Origin: Pontibacter harenae
GTDB taxonomy: Bacteria; Bacteroidota; Bacteroidia; Cytophagales; Hymenobacteraceae
Direction: 5' to 3'
Length of the DNA stretch: 64,000 bases
Assembly: GCF_020907245.1 (NCBI RefSeq)
Contig: NZ_JAJJWH010000016.1
Span: 42,658-106,657, forward strand
The position numbers were made by a program, and so were the translations under genes. The notes beneath the pieces were generated by a model. The model searched no databases and was not told where the DNA came from. It was given only the letters and a program-made list of their open reading frames with translations. Positions within the stretch are counted from its first letter, which is position 1; each line of letters starts with the position of its first letter. This document shows, one piece after another, positions 9,497 through 19,154 of this stretch.

Positions 9497-9807
9497 GCTT
9501 TTTTTCTTTTGTTCTGTAGGTACGATAAAGTACCCTTTTGTGCTGCAAGATACTTTATTTCGGAACAAGACACACCTTGCATAATATAGACTTTTTATCT
9601 GAAGCGGTATTCTGGAAACTGTAGAAGAACAGAGATGACTTTTCCTTGAATGCAAATAGTATAATCAAAACTTGTTGATTAATGTTAGGCAATCAAATAG
9701 TCATGATATCAGGAAGTTTACAACGTTTGTTAAATAACCGAAGTGGAGACAAACGTTCTCAATAAATAAGAAAGGTACTTTGGCTTAACCCGAAGTACCT
9801 TTCTTAT
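9497..9807. other. Intergenic region upstream of pseB
   Basis: About 310 bp between the start of pseB and the end of the GT4 gene. It is AT-rich, holds the perfect hairpin annotated at 9763-9810 and presumably the pseB promoter. No convincing small ORF, tRNA or consensus promoter on the minus strand could be picked out. Confidence 0.5.
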
Positions 9808-9810
9808 TTA
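9763..9810 (-). terminator. Perfect 18-bp hairpin terminator after the GT4 gene
   Basis: Arms at 9763-9780 and 9793-9810 are perfect inverted complements around a 12-nt loop; both ends are A/T-rich (TAAATAAG/CTTATTTA). The right arm includes the stop codon of the glycosyltransferase gene, so it most likely ends that transcript and separates it from pseB. Confidence 0.8.
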
Positions 9811-11148
9811 TAATGAGCTACTTTGTTTTTCAGAAAGCTGATGAATAACAAACGCCAGTTTTTCCGTCAATACGCGTCTGGAGTACTGGTCATGGTTCAT
9901 GACTGGCAGGTCTAGGTTCGGATTGATTTTCCAGGCCTTACTGGTTTGTGTCATGTGGTCGAGCATGAGGTCGTAAGCAGAGTAATGGAACAAGCGACCA
10001 GCACCACATTCATCAATAATACGATCGGTATCAGAGTGCACGGGGCCCAGGCAAACTATTTGTTTGTTAGAGGCCAGGTATTCAAAAAGCTTTCCTGGCA
10101 CGTTTGAATAAACAGTTGGCACATCAGGTATAGCCAAAAGCAGGATTGTGGTTTGCATCAAGTACTGTATGGCTTCTTTATGCGGTACATACGGTACAAA
10201 CTCAGTTATACCAAGCAAGCCAGTTTTTTCAATCCTTTTTCTCACACCCTCAGATACTTTTCCTACAAAACGCAGCTTGTAATTAATTTCGGAATGTACT
10301 GACTGCAGGTGTGCAATCACCTTCAAGAACACATCGATATTGTAATTTTCGGCAATAGTGCCCGTGTAGGTAATTAAAAAGGTGTCCTCTGGTGGCGAAG
10401 ATGGATAAATGAAATCATCTTCATCATACCCATTAGGAATGACATAGATTTTATCGGGGTCTATGTTGATTGGTTTGTTCAGGAAGAGGCGCTTTGTGTC
10501 TTCACTCGTAACGACCAAAGCATCCGCTTGCTCCAATACCTGGCGCTCATAGCGCTGGTCGAGGCGCTTAGCTAGTGCAGTGTGGTAAAGCTGATCGTAA
10601 TAATGAATGTTTGTCCAGGGGTCACGTAAATCGGCTATCCAAGGCAGATTAAACTTCTTCTTGAGTTTTAGCCCAATCAATTGCGTAGAGTGGGGCGGAC
10701 TTGTGGTCAAAATTGCCTGATACTTACCAGCATCTATCTGTTTTTCTGCTTCTGCCAGCGCATGCTTGTTCCAGCCGACTCTGGCATCAGGGATAAACAT
10801 ATTGCCACGCACAAACTTAAATGCCTTGTCTAAGAGCGAGTCTTTTGATTTCTGATTGGCAAAACCGCTATAAGGAATTTCTTTTTTCCCTGAAAGCTTC
10901 TTATAATACTCAAAAGGCTCTGAAGTCGCGGTTTTATGAACCACTAAGTCCTGAGGCACCTCTTTCTCAAAAGAAGGATCGAGTAGGGGATACGAGGCCT
11001 GTTTTTCATCTACTGTCAGCACCCCAGGCTGCACACCAAAATAGGGGAAGTATTTACAGAACTTTAGCCCACGCTGCACACCTGGTCCACCAGAAGGAGG
11101 CCAGTAATAAGATATATAAAGAAGGTTAACAGAATGCTGATTTTCCAA
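9808..11148 (-). CDS. Glycosyltransferase family 4-like protein
   Basis: 446-residue GT-B glycosyltransferase. The N-terminal domain begins YISYYWPPSGGPGVQR, the glycine-rich acceptor-side motif common in GT4 enzymes; TTSPPHSTQLIG and WIADLRDPW follow. The C-terminal donor domain holds VIPNGYDEDDF, LITYTGTIAENYNID, LRFVGKVSEGVRKR and the acidic region KLFEYLASNKQIVCLG. It probably extends a surface polysaccharide using a nucleotide sugar. It lies upstream of pseB on the same strand but is separated by a strong terminator, so it is a neighbour of the pse operon, not necessarily a member. Translation appears to start at TTG (11148), because no ATG is available before the conserved N-terminus. 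Confidence 0.85.
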   Translation of the reverse strand: MENQHSVNLLYISYYWPPSGGPGVQRGLKFCKYFPYFGVQPGVLTVDEKQASYPLLDPSFEKEVPQDLVVHKTATSEPFEYYKKLSGKKEIPYSGFANQKSKDSLLDKAFKFVRGNMFIPDARVGWNKHALAEAEKQIDAGKYQAILTTSPPHSTQLIGLKLKKKFNLPWIADLRDPWTNIHYYDQLYHTALAKRLDQRYERQVLEQADALVVTSEDTKRLFLNKPINIDPDKIYVIPNGYDEDDFIYPSSPPEDTFLITYTGTIAENYNIDVFLKVIAHLQSVHSEINYKLRFVGKVSEGVRKRIEKTGLLGITEFVPYVPHKEAIQYLMQTTILLLAIPDVPTVYSNVPGKLFEYLASNKQIVCLGPVHSDTDRIIDECGAGRLFHYSAYDLMLDHMTQTSKAWKINPNLDLPVMNHDQYSRRVLTEKLAFVIHQLSEKQSSSL

Positions 11149-11458
11149 ATCTTAGATTTTACTTTACAATCGAAACAAATATAAGAGTTTTATTACGCTA
11201 AAGCGGCGGCTCTGTTCCCTTTAAAGGCTCTATAAGCATTCATTGATTTTAAGATATTGCCTTACTGCTAGAAAATATCATCTAAGTTAGAAAGAGGAGT
11301 AATTGTCCAGTATGGATTATTTTCTGGCTCGTCTGAATATATTATTACAGAATTTCTTTATGTTAAAGCTGTAATTGCTACTATAATTTGCTAAGTTTAA
11401 AGGTCTAAAGTTTTTATATTAGATACCTTATCACTCTATAACCACTAATCTAAACTTT
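11149..11458. other. Divergent intergenic region
   Basis: 310 bp between the divergent GT4 and M14 peptidase genes. AT-rich; it must carry promoters for both, but I see no exact TTTG/TAnnTTTG pair and no ORF or RNA gene. Confidence 0.5.
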
Positions 11459-14254
11459 ATGAAGCGTAAGCTTTTCCGCTCACTTGCCCTCCTGCTTTTG
11501 CTACAAGCCTCCATTAGCGCTTGGGCACAAGAGCTTCCATCGCCTAAAGAACATTTTGGCTTCGACATCGGCGATGATTATCATCTGGCGAATTATACCC
11601 AAACCGAAACCTATTTTAAAAAGCTGGCAGAAGCCTCAGACCGTGTAAAACTGGTTGATATTGGTTTAACGGAAGAAGGAAGGCACCAGTACATGCTAAT
11701 CGTTTCTTCTCCAAAAAACATAAAACAGCTAGGCCGCTACAAAGAAATTTCGCAGAAGCTGGCCCGTGCCGAAAATCTTACAGACGAACAGGCCCGCGCA
11801 CTTGCAGTTGAAGGCAAATCTGTGGTTTGGATTGATGGCGGCTTGCATGCTACGGAAACAGTGGGTGCACACCAGTTAATAGAAACTATCTGGCAACTTG
11901 TCAGCCGTAAAGACCCTGAAACGCTACGCATTTTAGAGCAAGATATAGTGCTACTAACCCATGCTAACCCAGACGGCCAAGAACTGGTTTCTGACTGGTA
12001 TATGCGTGAGGCGGATCCTAAGAAGCGCTCCTTTAGCCATCTGCCAAGGCTTTACCAAAAGTATGTGGGCCACGACAACAACCGTGATTTTTATATGATG
12101 AACATGAAGGAGTCCCAAAACATCAGCCGCCAGCTGTTTGTTGAGTGGATTCCTCAGATCATGTACAACCACCACCAGCGCGGACCTGCTGGCTCTGTTT
12201 TGGCAGGACCTCCATACCGCGATCCTTTCAATTTTGTGTACGACCCGTTGGTAATTACAAGCCTAGATGCTGTTGGGGCGGCCATGAATAACCGTTTGAA
12301 TGTGGAAGGAAAGCCTGGATATACCCAGCGTGCAGGTTCTTCCTTTTCTACCTGGTGGAACGGCGGTTTACGAACCACTCCTTATTTTCATAACATGATA
12401 GGGCTACTAACCGAAATTATTGGTGGTCCAACGCCAGAAGATGTGCCGCTTGTGTCGCAACGACTAATACCTAACGGTGCAACACCAAACCCTGTAGAGC
12501 CACAAAAATGGCATTTCAGACAATCTATTGATTATTCTGTGTCTCTTAATTACGCTGTGCTTGATTATGCTGCCCGTTACAGCGACGATTTGCTTTTCAA
12601 TATTTACCGCATGGGTAAAAACTCAATTGAGAGAGGCAGCAGAGACAATTGGACACTGATGCCGAAAAGGATAGCAGATATGGAGTCGGCTTTCAGAAAA
12701 GATCAGGAAGAAAAAGCAAAGTCTGGCGATGGAAACTCATCTCGTAGGAGCAGTGCAATGCCCGCAGAATACTATAGCGAAGTTTTAAAAGATCCTGCAC
12801 TGCGTGATGCCCGTGGCTACATTCTTCCTTCCGATCAGCCAGACTTTCCTACGGCAGTACGTTTTATAAATGCCCTTATTCATTCGGGTGTATTGGTGCA
12901 TAAAGCTACTTCCGATTTTACTGTAGCTGGTAAAAAATACCCTGCTGGCTCTTATTTTGTGCAAGCGGCACAGGCGTTCCGACCGCACGTACTCGATATG
13001 TTTGAACCACAGGATCACCCGAACGATTTTCAGTTTGAAGGTGGCCCTCCCATCAGACCATATGATGCTGCTGGCTGGACACTTGCTTACCAAATGGGTG
13101 TGCAGTTCGACCGTATATTAGAAGGCTTTGACGGGCCATTTGAGCGCGTGGCTTACGGGGAGTTACAGTCGCCTCTTAAAAAGGCAATAGCTTCTAATGC
13201 CAAAGCGGGATATGTCATTTCAGGAAGTGCAAACAATGCCTTCATTGCTGTTAACGATTTGTTACAGGCTAAACTAGATGTTTACCGCGTTCAAAAGCCA
13301 GGGTCTGGTAAAAGCGGTTCTGCACAGGGAGATTTTTTTGTACCAGCATCAGCTAAAGCGAAAAGCCTTTTAGAGAAATCCGCTGCCAATCTTGGTTTAG
13401 AAATCACAGGCGTTTCGAAGCGACCTACTGGTGCCCTAGCCAAGGTAGCACCTATGCGAATCGCCCTGTGGGATACTTACGGTGGATCAATGCAATCGGG
13501 GTGGGTACGTTGGATGATGGAGCAGTATAACTTTCCTATAGAAGTAATTTACCCACAGGATATTGATGCTGGCAAACTTCGTAAGAAATATGAAGTAATT
13601 GTTTTTGTTACGAGAGCCATTCCGTCTGTAAATAGTGGAGGTAATGGCTACTCCAGCAGAGGCCCTAAACCAGAGGATACTCCGAAAGAATATAGAGGGC
13701 ATTTGGGGCAGATTACAGCTGAGAAATCTGTACCTGAATTGAAGAAGTTTATGGAGGAAGGTGGTTCGGTTGTCACAATCGGCACCAGCACAAACCTTGC
13801 TTATCATTTGGGACTGCCAGTAAAAAACGCTTTAGTGGATATGAGCAGCGAAGGAGAAGAACGACCATTGCCAGGAACAAAATATTATATACCTGGCAGT
13901 ATTTTGCGCATGAGTTTCGATAACACGCATCCTGCTGCCTGGGGTATGCCTGCCGAGGGCGATGTGTACTTCGATAACAGCCCAGTATTCAAAATTTCAC
14001 CCGATGCCGTTGCCAAAGGACAGGTTAAGCCGCTTGCCTGGTTCTCTTCAGATAAGCCTCTCAGAAGTGGTTGGGCATGGGGACAGGCTTACCTACAAGA
14101 TGGTGTTGCTGCCTTTGAGGCTTCGGTAGGAGCAGGCAAGTTATATGCTTTTGGACCTGAGATCACTTTCCGTAGCCAATCCCACGGTACGTTTAAGCTT
14201 CTTTTTAACCAATTATACAAGTTACAAGACCCAACTACGGCTAACTTGCAGTAG
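11459..14254 (+). CDS. Secreted M14-family zinc carboxypeptidase-like protein
   Basis: 931-residue exported peptidase. A signal peptide (about residues 1-23, ending SAWA-QE) precedes an M14 catalytic domain: GGLHATET supplies zinc ligands H130 and E133, YNHHQRG (about 236-242) the third ligand, and LLTEIIGG the catalytic Glu at about E318. About 500 further residues follow, with a region near 680-830 resembling the glutamine-amidotransferase-like tail found in long Bacteroidota M14 proteins. It likely removes amino acids or trims peptides in the periplasm or outside the cell. The protein is far longer than classical carboxypeptidases (300-400 aa) but normal for this Bacteroidota subgroup. A strong terminator follows directly, so it is monocistronic. 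Confidence 0.88.
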   Translation: MKRKLFRSLALLLLLQASISAWAQELPSPKEHFGFDIGDDYHLANYTQTETYFKKLAEASDRVKLVDIGLTEEGRHQYMLIVSSPKNIKQLGRYKEISQKLARAENLTDEQARALAVEGKSVVWIDGGLHATETVGAHQLIETIWQLVSRKDPETLRILEQDIVLLTHANPDGQELVSDWYMREADPKKRSFSHLPRLYQKYVGHDNNRDFYMMNMKESQNISRQLFVEWIPQIMYNHHQRGPAGSVLAGPPYRDPFNFVYDPLVITSLDAVGAAMNNRLNVEGKPGYTQRAGSSFSTWWNGGLRTTPYFHNMIGLLTEIIGGPTPEDVPLVSQRLIPNGATPNPVEPQKWHFRQSIDYSVSLNYAVLDYAARYSDDLLFNIYRMGKNSIERGSRDNWTLMPKRIADMESAFRKDQEEKAKSGDGNSSRRSSAMPAEYYSEVLKDPALRDARGYILPSDQPDFPTAVRFINALIHSGVLVHKATSDFTVAGKKYPAGSYFVQAAQAFRPHVLDMFEPQDHPNDFQFEGGPPIRPYDAAGWTLAYQMGVQFDRILEGFDGPFERVAYGELQSPLKKAIASNAKAGYVISGSANNAFIAVNDLLQAKLDVYRVQKPGSGKSGSAQGDFFVPASAKAKSLLEKSAANLGLEITGVSKRPTGALAKVAPMRIALWDTYGGSMQSGWVRWMMEQYNFPIEVIYPQDIDAGKLRKKYEVIVFVTRAIPSVNSGGNGYSSRGPKPEDTPKEYRGHLGQITAEKSVPELKKFMEEGGSVVTIGTSTNLAYHLGLPVKNALVDMSSEGEERPLPGTKYYIPGSILRMSFDNTHPAAWGMPAEGDVYFDNSPVFKISPDAVAKGQVKPLAWFSSDKPLRSGWAWGQAYLQDGVAAFEASVGAGKLYAFGPEITFRSQSHGTFKLLFNQLYKLQDPTTANLQ

Positions 14255-14274
14255 AAAAGTATTGTTTGTATCAG

Positions 14275-14320
14275 ATACAAGAGCCCCTAGCGTGACAAAT
14301 TACGCTAGGGGCTCTTGTAT
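14275..14320 (+). terminator. Perfect 19-bp hairpin after the M14 peptidase
   Basis: Arms 14275-14293 and 14302-14320 are exact inverted complements with an 8-nt loop, GC-rich in the middle (GAGCCCCTAGCG), followed by ATAGTTTTC. Lies 20 bp after the stop codon. Confidence 0.85.
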
Positions 14321-14532
14321 GATAGTTTTCTCCTTTTTAAAACAGGATGGTTGGAGAATGCATAAACCTGTAATTCAAAAAGAAAGGAATCTTTTTTAAG
14401 CGTAAATGGCTGGAACAGCTTGCGTTAAATATGTAGTTGATGGAGCTACTACGGTATTTAATTTTTAAAGTTGCGTTTCAGGAATTATTATTTTCTTTTT
14501 AATGTCATCTTTGCAGAAACAACTTTACTGTA

Positions 14533-14928
14533 ATGATTATAGATAATCCAATAGTCAAACTAGACTACGATATTGCTAAAGATATATTATGCGTAGAGTG
14601 GCCTAATGTGCACGATTATTCCATAAGCGAGACGACTTATGTTTTAGATACTATTGTTAGCACCATCAGATACTATGATATAAAAAGTTTACTTACGGAC
14701 ACCAGAAAAGGAATCATTGGAATAACAAGTCAACAATACCTAGAGATCATCTTTAAGTTTGCTCAGGACTTAGCCAAGACGAGAATAGAAAAGCTCGCCA
14801 GGGTAGTAACAGAAGAGACGCTGCGGGCGCAGCAAATATCTGAGGTCTCACAAAAGGCAAATTTAACGGTGCCCATTAGAAACTTCTCAGATTTTGATGA
14901 AGCGGTGGCGTGGCTTTGCCAGCGATAG
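14533..14928 (+). CDS. STAS/SEC14-like small cytoplasmic protein
   Basis: 131-residue soluble protein without signal peptide. The pattern of alternating strands and helices (LDYDIAKDILCVEW, SLLTDTRKGIIGITSQ, IEKLARVV, and a closing FDEAVAWL) matches the small SpoIIAA/STAS-like proteins that are abundant in Hymenobacter and Pontibacter relatives. No catalytic residues are identifiable and the role is unknown; by family analogy a regulatory or lipid/protein-binding function is possible. It stands alone, flanked by the M14 terminator upstream and its own weak terminator downstream. Confidence 0.7.
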   Translation: MIIDNPIVKLDYDIAKDILCVEWPNVHDYSISETTYVLDTIVSTIRYYDIKSLLTDTRKGIIGITSQQYLEIIFKFAQDLAKTRIEKLARVVTEETLRAQQISEVSQKANLTVPIRNFSDFDEAVAWLCQR

Positions 14929-14939
14929 CGTTTTCCTTA

Positions 14940-14963
14940 AACCCTTGTTAAAAGGGTTCTTTT
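14940..14963 (+). terminator. Short hairpin terminator of the STAS-like gene
   Basis: AACCCTT (14940-14946) and AAGGGTT (14952-14958) pair around a 5-nt loop and are followed by CTTTTA, 12 bp after the stop codon. Confidence 0.65.
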
Positions 14964-15088
14964 ATGCACACGTAACAACTTATGTAAATACAAGGAGGTT
15001 AAGGCAATGTTTGTAGCAAAATCTAACTATAAAACATTCCCTTTTAGGCCTTATGTTACATTTTATACTTGTGCTTCCTTTAAAAATA

Positions 15089-15122
15089 TTTCTGAAACCT
15101 TCATCAATATTTAGTAGTTTTG
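15089..15122 (+). promoter_or_regulatory. Candidate Bacteroidota promoter for ffh
   Basis: TTTC at 15089-15092, a 22-nt spacer, and TAGTTTTG at 15115-15122, an exact match to the TAnnTTTG -7 element. The ffh start lies about 135 bp downstream. Confidence 0.45.
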
Positions 15123-15257
15123 TCTTTAAGGATGGACTAATGAATCATTTTGCTCGTGCTAAAGCTCGCTTTATAATGTGCTTTATCTAATGTTTTGAGC
15201 TAAGGTAGGAGCCCATCTTATTGATTGCCTGTTTGATAAGTAAATCCAGAACAAGAG

Positions 15258-16592
15258 ATGTTTGATAATTTAAGTAACAATATAGACCGCGCCTTTAAAA
15301 CGCTGAAAGGGCAGGGAAGCATCACAGAGATAAACGTTGCGCAAACTATAAAGGAGGTACGCCGTGCCCTTGTAGACGCTGACGTTAACTATAAAGTAGC
15401 CAAAACTGTAACCGATAAAATCAAAGAAGAGGCCTTAGGTCGCGATGTATTGATAGCGGTATCTCCTGGTCAGTTGATGGTGAAGATCATGCATGAGGAA
15501 TTGACAGAGCTCATGGGTGGTGAAAAGAAAGAAATCAATATCAAAGGCGATCCGGCAATTATTCTTATTGCTGGTCTGCAGGGTTCTGGTAAAACAACGT
15601 TTACTGGCAAGCTGGCCAACCACATCAAAAAGCAAGGTCGCAATGTATTAGTGGCTGCCTGCGATGTTTACCGTCCTGCTGCCATCAACCAGCTACAAGT
15701 GCTGGCAGAGCAGGTAGGAGTAGAGGCGTATACTGAACTGGAAAATAAGAATCCAGTGCAGATTGCTTTAAATGCCATTGAGTATGCTAAGAAAAACAAC
15801 AAGAAAGTAGTCATCATAGATACCGCTGGTCGTTTGGCTGTGGATGAGGCGATGATGAAGGAAATTGCTGAGATTAAAGCAGCCGTTAAGCCTACCGAAA
15901 CCCTGTTTGTGGTTGACTCTATGACAGGTCAGGATGCGGTTAACACAGCTAAAACCTTCAACGAACGCATCGACTTTGATGGCGTGGTACTTACCAAACT
16001 AGATGGTGACTCTCGTGGTGGTGCGGCTCTTTCTATCCGTGCCGTAGTTGAGAAACCTATCAAGTTTATTTCTACTGGTGAGAAAATGGAGGCGCTTGAT
16101 CTGTTTTATCCTGATCGTATGGCGCAACGTATCTTGGGTATGGGTGACGTTATTTCCTTAGTAGAGCGTGCGCAGCAGGCTTTTGATGAGGATGAGGCGA
16201 AGCGCATAAACAAGAAGATCCGCAAAAACCAGTTCAACTTCGATGACTTCCTGACACAACTGGAGCAGATCAAAAAGATGGGCGATATTAAAGACCTTGT
16301 AGGTATGATACCTGGTGTAGGCAAGGCTTTGAAAGATGTAGAAATAGATGAGAATGCTTTCAAGCCTATTGAAGCTATCATTAAGTCGATGACGCCGCAT
16401 GAACGTGAGAACCCAGATGTGATTAGCGGAAGTCGTCGTGCTCGCATTGCTAAGGGTAGCGGTACAGACATCACACAGGTAAACAACCTGATGAAGCAGT
16501 TTAATGACATGCGTAAGATGATGCGCTCTATGAATAAGATGTCAGGTAAACGAGGTGGCCTCGGAAACTTGGCAAATTTGATGAAGCGTTAA
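15258..16592 (+). CDS. ffh: Signal recognition particle protein Ffh
   Basis: GTPase subunit of the SRP that binds signal sequences of nascent membrane proteins and delivers ribosomes to FtsY. The 444-residue protein shows the N domain, the G domain (G1 GLQGSGKTTFTGKLA, the DVYRPAA region, DTAGRL, and TKLDGDSRGGAALS) and the methionine-rich M domain at the C-terminus (MRKMMRSMNKMSGKRGG). Length is normal and the motifs are intact. It is transcribed alone: a candidate promoter lies upstream and a 22-bp terminator follows. Confidence 0.97.
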   Translation: MFDNLSNNIDRAFKTLKGQGSITEINVAQTIKEVRRALVDADVNYKVAKTVTDKIKEEALGRDVLIAVSPGQLMVKIMHEELTELMGGEKKEINIKGDPAIILIAGLQGSGKTTFTGKLANHIKKQGRNVLVAACDVYRPAAINQLQVLAEQVGVEAYTELENKNPVQIALNAIEYAKKNNKKVVIIDTAGRLAVDEAMMKEIAEIKAAVKPTETLFVVDSMTGQDAVNTAKTFNERIDFDGVVLTKLDGDSRGGAALSIRAVVEKPIKFISTGEKMEALDLFYPDRMAQRILGMGDVISLVERAQQAFDEDEAKRINKKIRKNQFNFDDFLTQLEQIKKMGDIKDLVGMIPGVGKALKDVEIDENAFKPIEAIIKSMTPHERENPDVISGSRRARIAKGSGTDITQVNNLMKQFNDMRKMMRSMNKMSGKRGGLGNLANLMKR

Positions 16593-16601
16593 ATTTTAAT
16601 C

Positions 16602-16662
16602 TTTCTATAAAAGCAGAAGCCGCTGTACACAAAATGTACTGCGGCTTCTGCTTTTATAGAAA
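16602..16662. terminator. Bidirectional terminator between ffh and the signalling operon
   Basis: 22-bp perfect inverted repeat (arms 16602-16623 and 16641-16662) with a further 5-bp inner stem and A/T-rich flanks on both sides. It lies between the convergent ffh and hybrid kinase genes and can stop both transcripts. Confidence 0.85.
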
Positions 16663-16691
16663 CTTTTGTTAATGAATTAGCTGATTCAGAA

Positions 16692-18683
16692 TTATGCAGG
16701 CTGCACTACAGATTTATCTTTTAAGAGCGTTAAAATAGCATCATGAAGATCTTCTGGCTCGAAAGGCTTTGAAATATGAGAATTTGCGCCTGCTTCCAGA
16801 CATTTAGCTATTTCTTCGGCTGCAGCATGGGCTGTAAGCGCAATAATAGGTAAGTTATAACCCGCTTCAGAAGAAGTTCTAATTTTGCCTATAGCCTCAT
16901 AGCCGTCCATTTCTGGCATTTGCATATCCATCAGTATGATGTCATAGCTTTGCTGGTTGTAATAAGCCAAAGCCTCGACACCGTTGTTAGCTATGTCAAC
17001 TGTTACGCCCCAATCACTTAGCACCGTGTTAATGAGCAATTGGTTTATTTCATTATCCTCTGCTAGCAGCACACGAAGTGAACCCATGATCGAATCCACA
17101 GTACTAGCTGGTGCTTCGCTTTCTGATGAATGGTTACCTGCTGTCATTAGCTGCTTTTTAAATGGAAGTGTAAATGTAAACGTGCTACCTATATTGGGCT
17201 GGCTCTTAACAGAAATAAAACCTCCCTGCAACTCTACTAGATCTTTCGAAATAGTTAGTCCTAGTCCTGTGCCGCCGTATTTGCGAGTTGTATCATTGCT
17301 GCCCTGGTTAAAGCTTTCGAAAATAGAGCTAAGCTTATCAGCAGGTATACCAATGCCCGTGTCCTCTACTTTAAATTCTAAAAATGCCGCTTCTTCCGTT
17401 TCTGTATACATGTGCACGCTCAAGTTTATTTTACCATCTTGCGTAAACTTAATGGCATTCCCGATTAGGTTTAATAGAACCTGTTTTAAACGTAAAGCAT
17501 CTCCCAGCACTGTTTGTGGCACAGACTGGCTACTGCTATAGGTAAGTGCGTTGTTTTTTTCTTGCGCTTTAGACTCTAATAGAAGAACAGTGTCTTCTGC
17601 TAGTTCTTCTATATTCAGTTCTTCCTGATCAAACGTAAGCTTCTTTGCTGAAATTTTTGAAAAATCCAGAAGGTCATTTATAATCACCATCAGGTTATCA
17701 GCAGAGGTTTGAATGGCTTTCAGATACTTCTTCTGGTGCAGGTCTAACGTAGTTTTCTGAAGTACATTTGCCAGCCCTAGAATACCGTTCATAGGTGTTC
17801 GTATTTCATGGCTCACACTGGCAATAAACTGCTCTTTAACCCTTACAGATTCCTCGGCAATTTCTTTCGCTTTTTCTAGGGCACGTTCGTTTAAAACGCT
17901 GTCTGTTATATCGAAAGCAAACCCTGTTATACCTGTAATCTGCTGCTTATCGTCTAGTATAGGTACATAGTGAGACCTGAAGTAAAAGCCTTTATATTCC
18001 AGCACACTTTGTATTGTTTCCCCAGAGAACGCACTTTTAAAACGTTGTACAATCGCTGGAGACTCAGCGAAACCTATACTGTAATGCTTTCCAAGCACGT
18101 AGGCAGCATCAATACCTACCATTTCAAAAACTTTTCCTTCTGCATAGGTAAGAACACCATTATGGTCTGTGCGCCAGAAGGACATTGGGGAGTTAGAGAT
18201 GATAAACTCTAGCTGGTACTGTGACGATTTAAACTGTCTTTCTGCCTCCAGGCGGCTCTGCTCCACTTTATGTATACGCAGCGCCGAATTGATGCTGTGG
18301 TAAATACCTTCTGGCGTTAGAAAGTTTTTAGGAATATAATCGGCTGCACCAAGTCGTATGGCATTTGCGGCAATACGTTCGTCGCCGTGAGAAGTAACCA
18401 CCAATATAGGCACAACGATTTCGATCTCCTGCACCTTCTGCAGAAGTTCTAAGCCATCCATATCTGGAAGTTTAAAATCCAGGAAAACGCAGTCAAAAGT
18501 TTTCTCCTGCAACATCTGTATGCCTTTGGAGGCTGTGTCGGCAGTGAAAACTTCTGTTAGAAGATCTGTTTTTCTAAGGGATCGCTTTATTGTCATCTGA
18601 TCGACGTTATCATCGTCAATAATCAGAATCTTAAGAAGACCTAAATTCTCTTCTATTATAGCAGGGTAATTAATCACAGGCAA
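16692..18683 (-). CDS. Hybrid histidine kinase (REC-PAS-HisKA-HATPase-REC)
   Basis: 663-residue cytoplasmic signalling protein with no membrane segment. Order: an N-terminal receiver (about 16-135, phospho-acceptor D69 in FLDFKLPDMDG), a PAS domain (about 150-265), HisKA with H292 in SVSHEIRTPMNG, a HATPase with intact N box (NLIGNAIKF), G1 (DTGIGIP) and G2 (GGTGLGLTI), and a C-terminal receiver (about 535-655, D586 in LMDMQMPEMDG). The receiver at each end suggests it takes phosphate from a partner and also relays internally. It is the last gene of a four-gene minus-strand operon, 33 bp after the stand-alone receiver. The start is TTG or GTG (18683 or 18677); no ATG precedes the receiver. 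Confidence 0.92.
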   Translation of the reverse strand: MPVINYPAIIEENLGLLKILIIDDDNVDQMTIKRSLRKTDLLTEVFTADTASKGIQMLQEKTFDCVFLDFKLPDMDGLELLQKVQEIEIVVPILVVTSHGDERIAANAIRLGAADYIPKNFLTPEGIYHSINSALRIHKVEQSRLEAERQFKSSQYQLEFIISNSPMSFWRTDHNGVLTYAEGKVFEMVGIDAAYVLGKHYSIGFAESPAIVQRFKSAFSGETIQSVLEYKGFYFRSHYVPILDDKQQITGITGFAFDITDSVLNERALEKAKEIAEESVRVKEQFIASVSHEIRTPMNGILGLANVLQKTTLDLHQKKYLKAIQTSADNLMVIINDLLDFSKISAKKLTFDQEELNIEELAEDTVLLLESKAQEKNNALTYSSSQSVPQTVLGDALRLKQVLLNLIGNAIKFTQDGKINLSVHMYTETEEAAFLEFKVEDTGIGIPADKLSSIFESFNQGSNDTTRKYGGTGLGLTISKDLVELQGGFISVKSQPNIGSTFTFTLPFKKQLMTAGNHSSESEAPASTVDSIMGSLRVLLAEDNEINQLLINTVLSDWGVTVDIANNGVEALAYYNQQSYDIILMDMQMPEMDGYEAIGKIRTSSEAGYNLPIIALTAHAAAEEIAKCLEAGANSHISKPFEPEDLHDAILTLLKDKSVVQPA

Positions 18684-18716
18684 AAAAAGGTTGTAAGATA
18701 TAGTATCAGTAAACGG

Positions 18717-19130
18717 CTATGGGCGTTCACATAATTTCCAGTAGCTGTTCAGCGTAGCTACTGAGCTGATAAACTTTTCGAAAGAAAGTGGCTTTAAGAT
18801 ATAACCAGCTACATTCAGGTTATAGGCTTTAAGCTTGTCAGAATCTTCGTTAGAGGTTGTCATCACAAAGACACTGGCACTCTTTAGCTTTTCGTCATCC
18901 CGAACCTCTTTTAGAAATTCTAAACCATTCATCTTTGGCATATTTATATCCAGGATGATGATATGAGGAAAAGGAACTTGCTCGGTACGAAGCATTTCAA
19001 GCGCTTCTAAACCGTTGCGGGCTATGAATAACGGATTCGTGATGCTGTTCTTCTTGAATGCGCGCTGCACATTCATAATATCTACTTCATCGTCCTCTAC
19101 TAACAGGACATTTACCAGCTTTTCTGACAT
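18717..19130 (-). CDS. Single-domain response regulator (Rcp1-like)
   Basis: 137-residue CheY-like receiver with no output domain. VEDDEVDIMNVQRAF gives the acidic pocket and D61 in IILDINMPKMNGLEFL is the phospho-acceptor; MTTSNEDSD and AGYILKP supply the conserved Thr and Lys. The N-terminus and the insertion pattern resemble Rcp1 receivers, which are paired with phytochrome-type kinases. It lies 24 bp after the sensorless kinase and before the hybrid kinase, so it probably shuttles phosphate among them. The ATG at 19130 is chosen over one six codons upstream, because it gives the standard receiver start. Confidence 0.92.
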   Translation of the reverse strand: MSEKLVNVLLVEDDEVDIMNVQRAFKKNSITNPLFIARNGLEALEMLRTEQVPFPHIIILDINMPKMNGLEFLKEVRDDEKLKSASVFVMTTSNEDSDKLKAYNLNVAGYILKPLSFEKFISSVATLNSYWKLCERP

Positions 19131-19154
19131 AAAAATCAATTTATACAAAGAATG

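Larger units (their letters stand above)
14929..15257 (+). other. Intergenic region before ffh
   Basis: 329 bp containing a short terminator (14940-14963) and a candidate ffh promoter (15089-15122). I looked for a 4.5S/SRP RNA here because ffh follows, but found no recognisable SRP tetraloop hairpin. Confidence 0.5.

Noticed and set aside
14960..15257. Possible 4.5S (SRP) RNA gene upstream of ffh
   Set aside because: No SRP tetraloop hairpin or conserved helix could be found.
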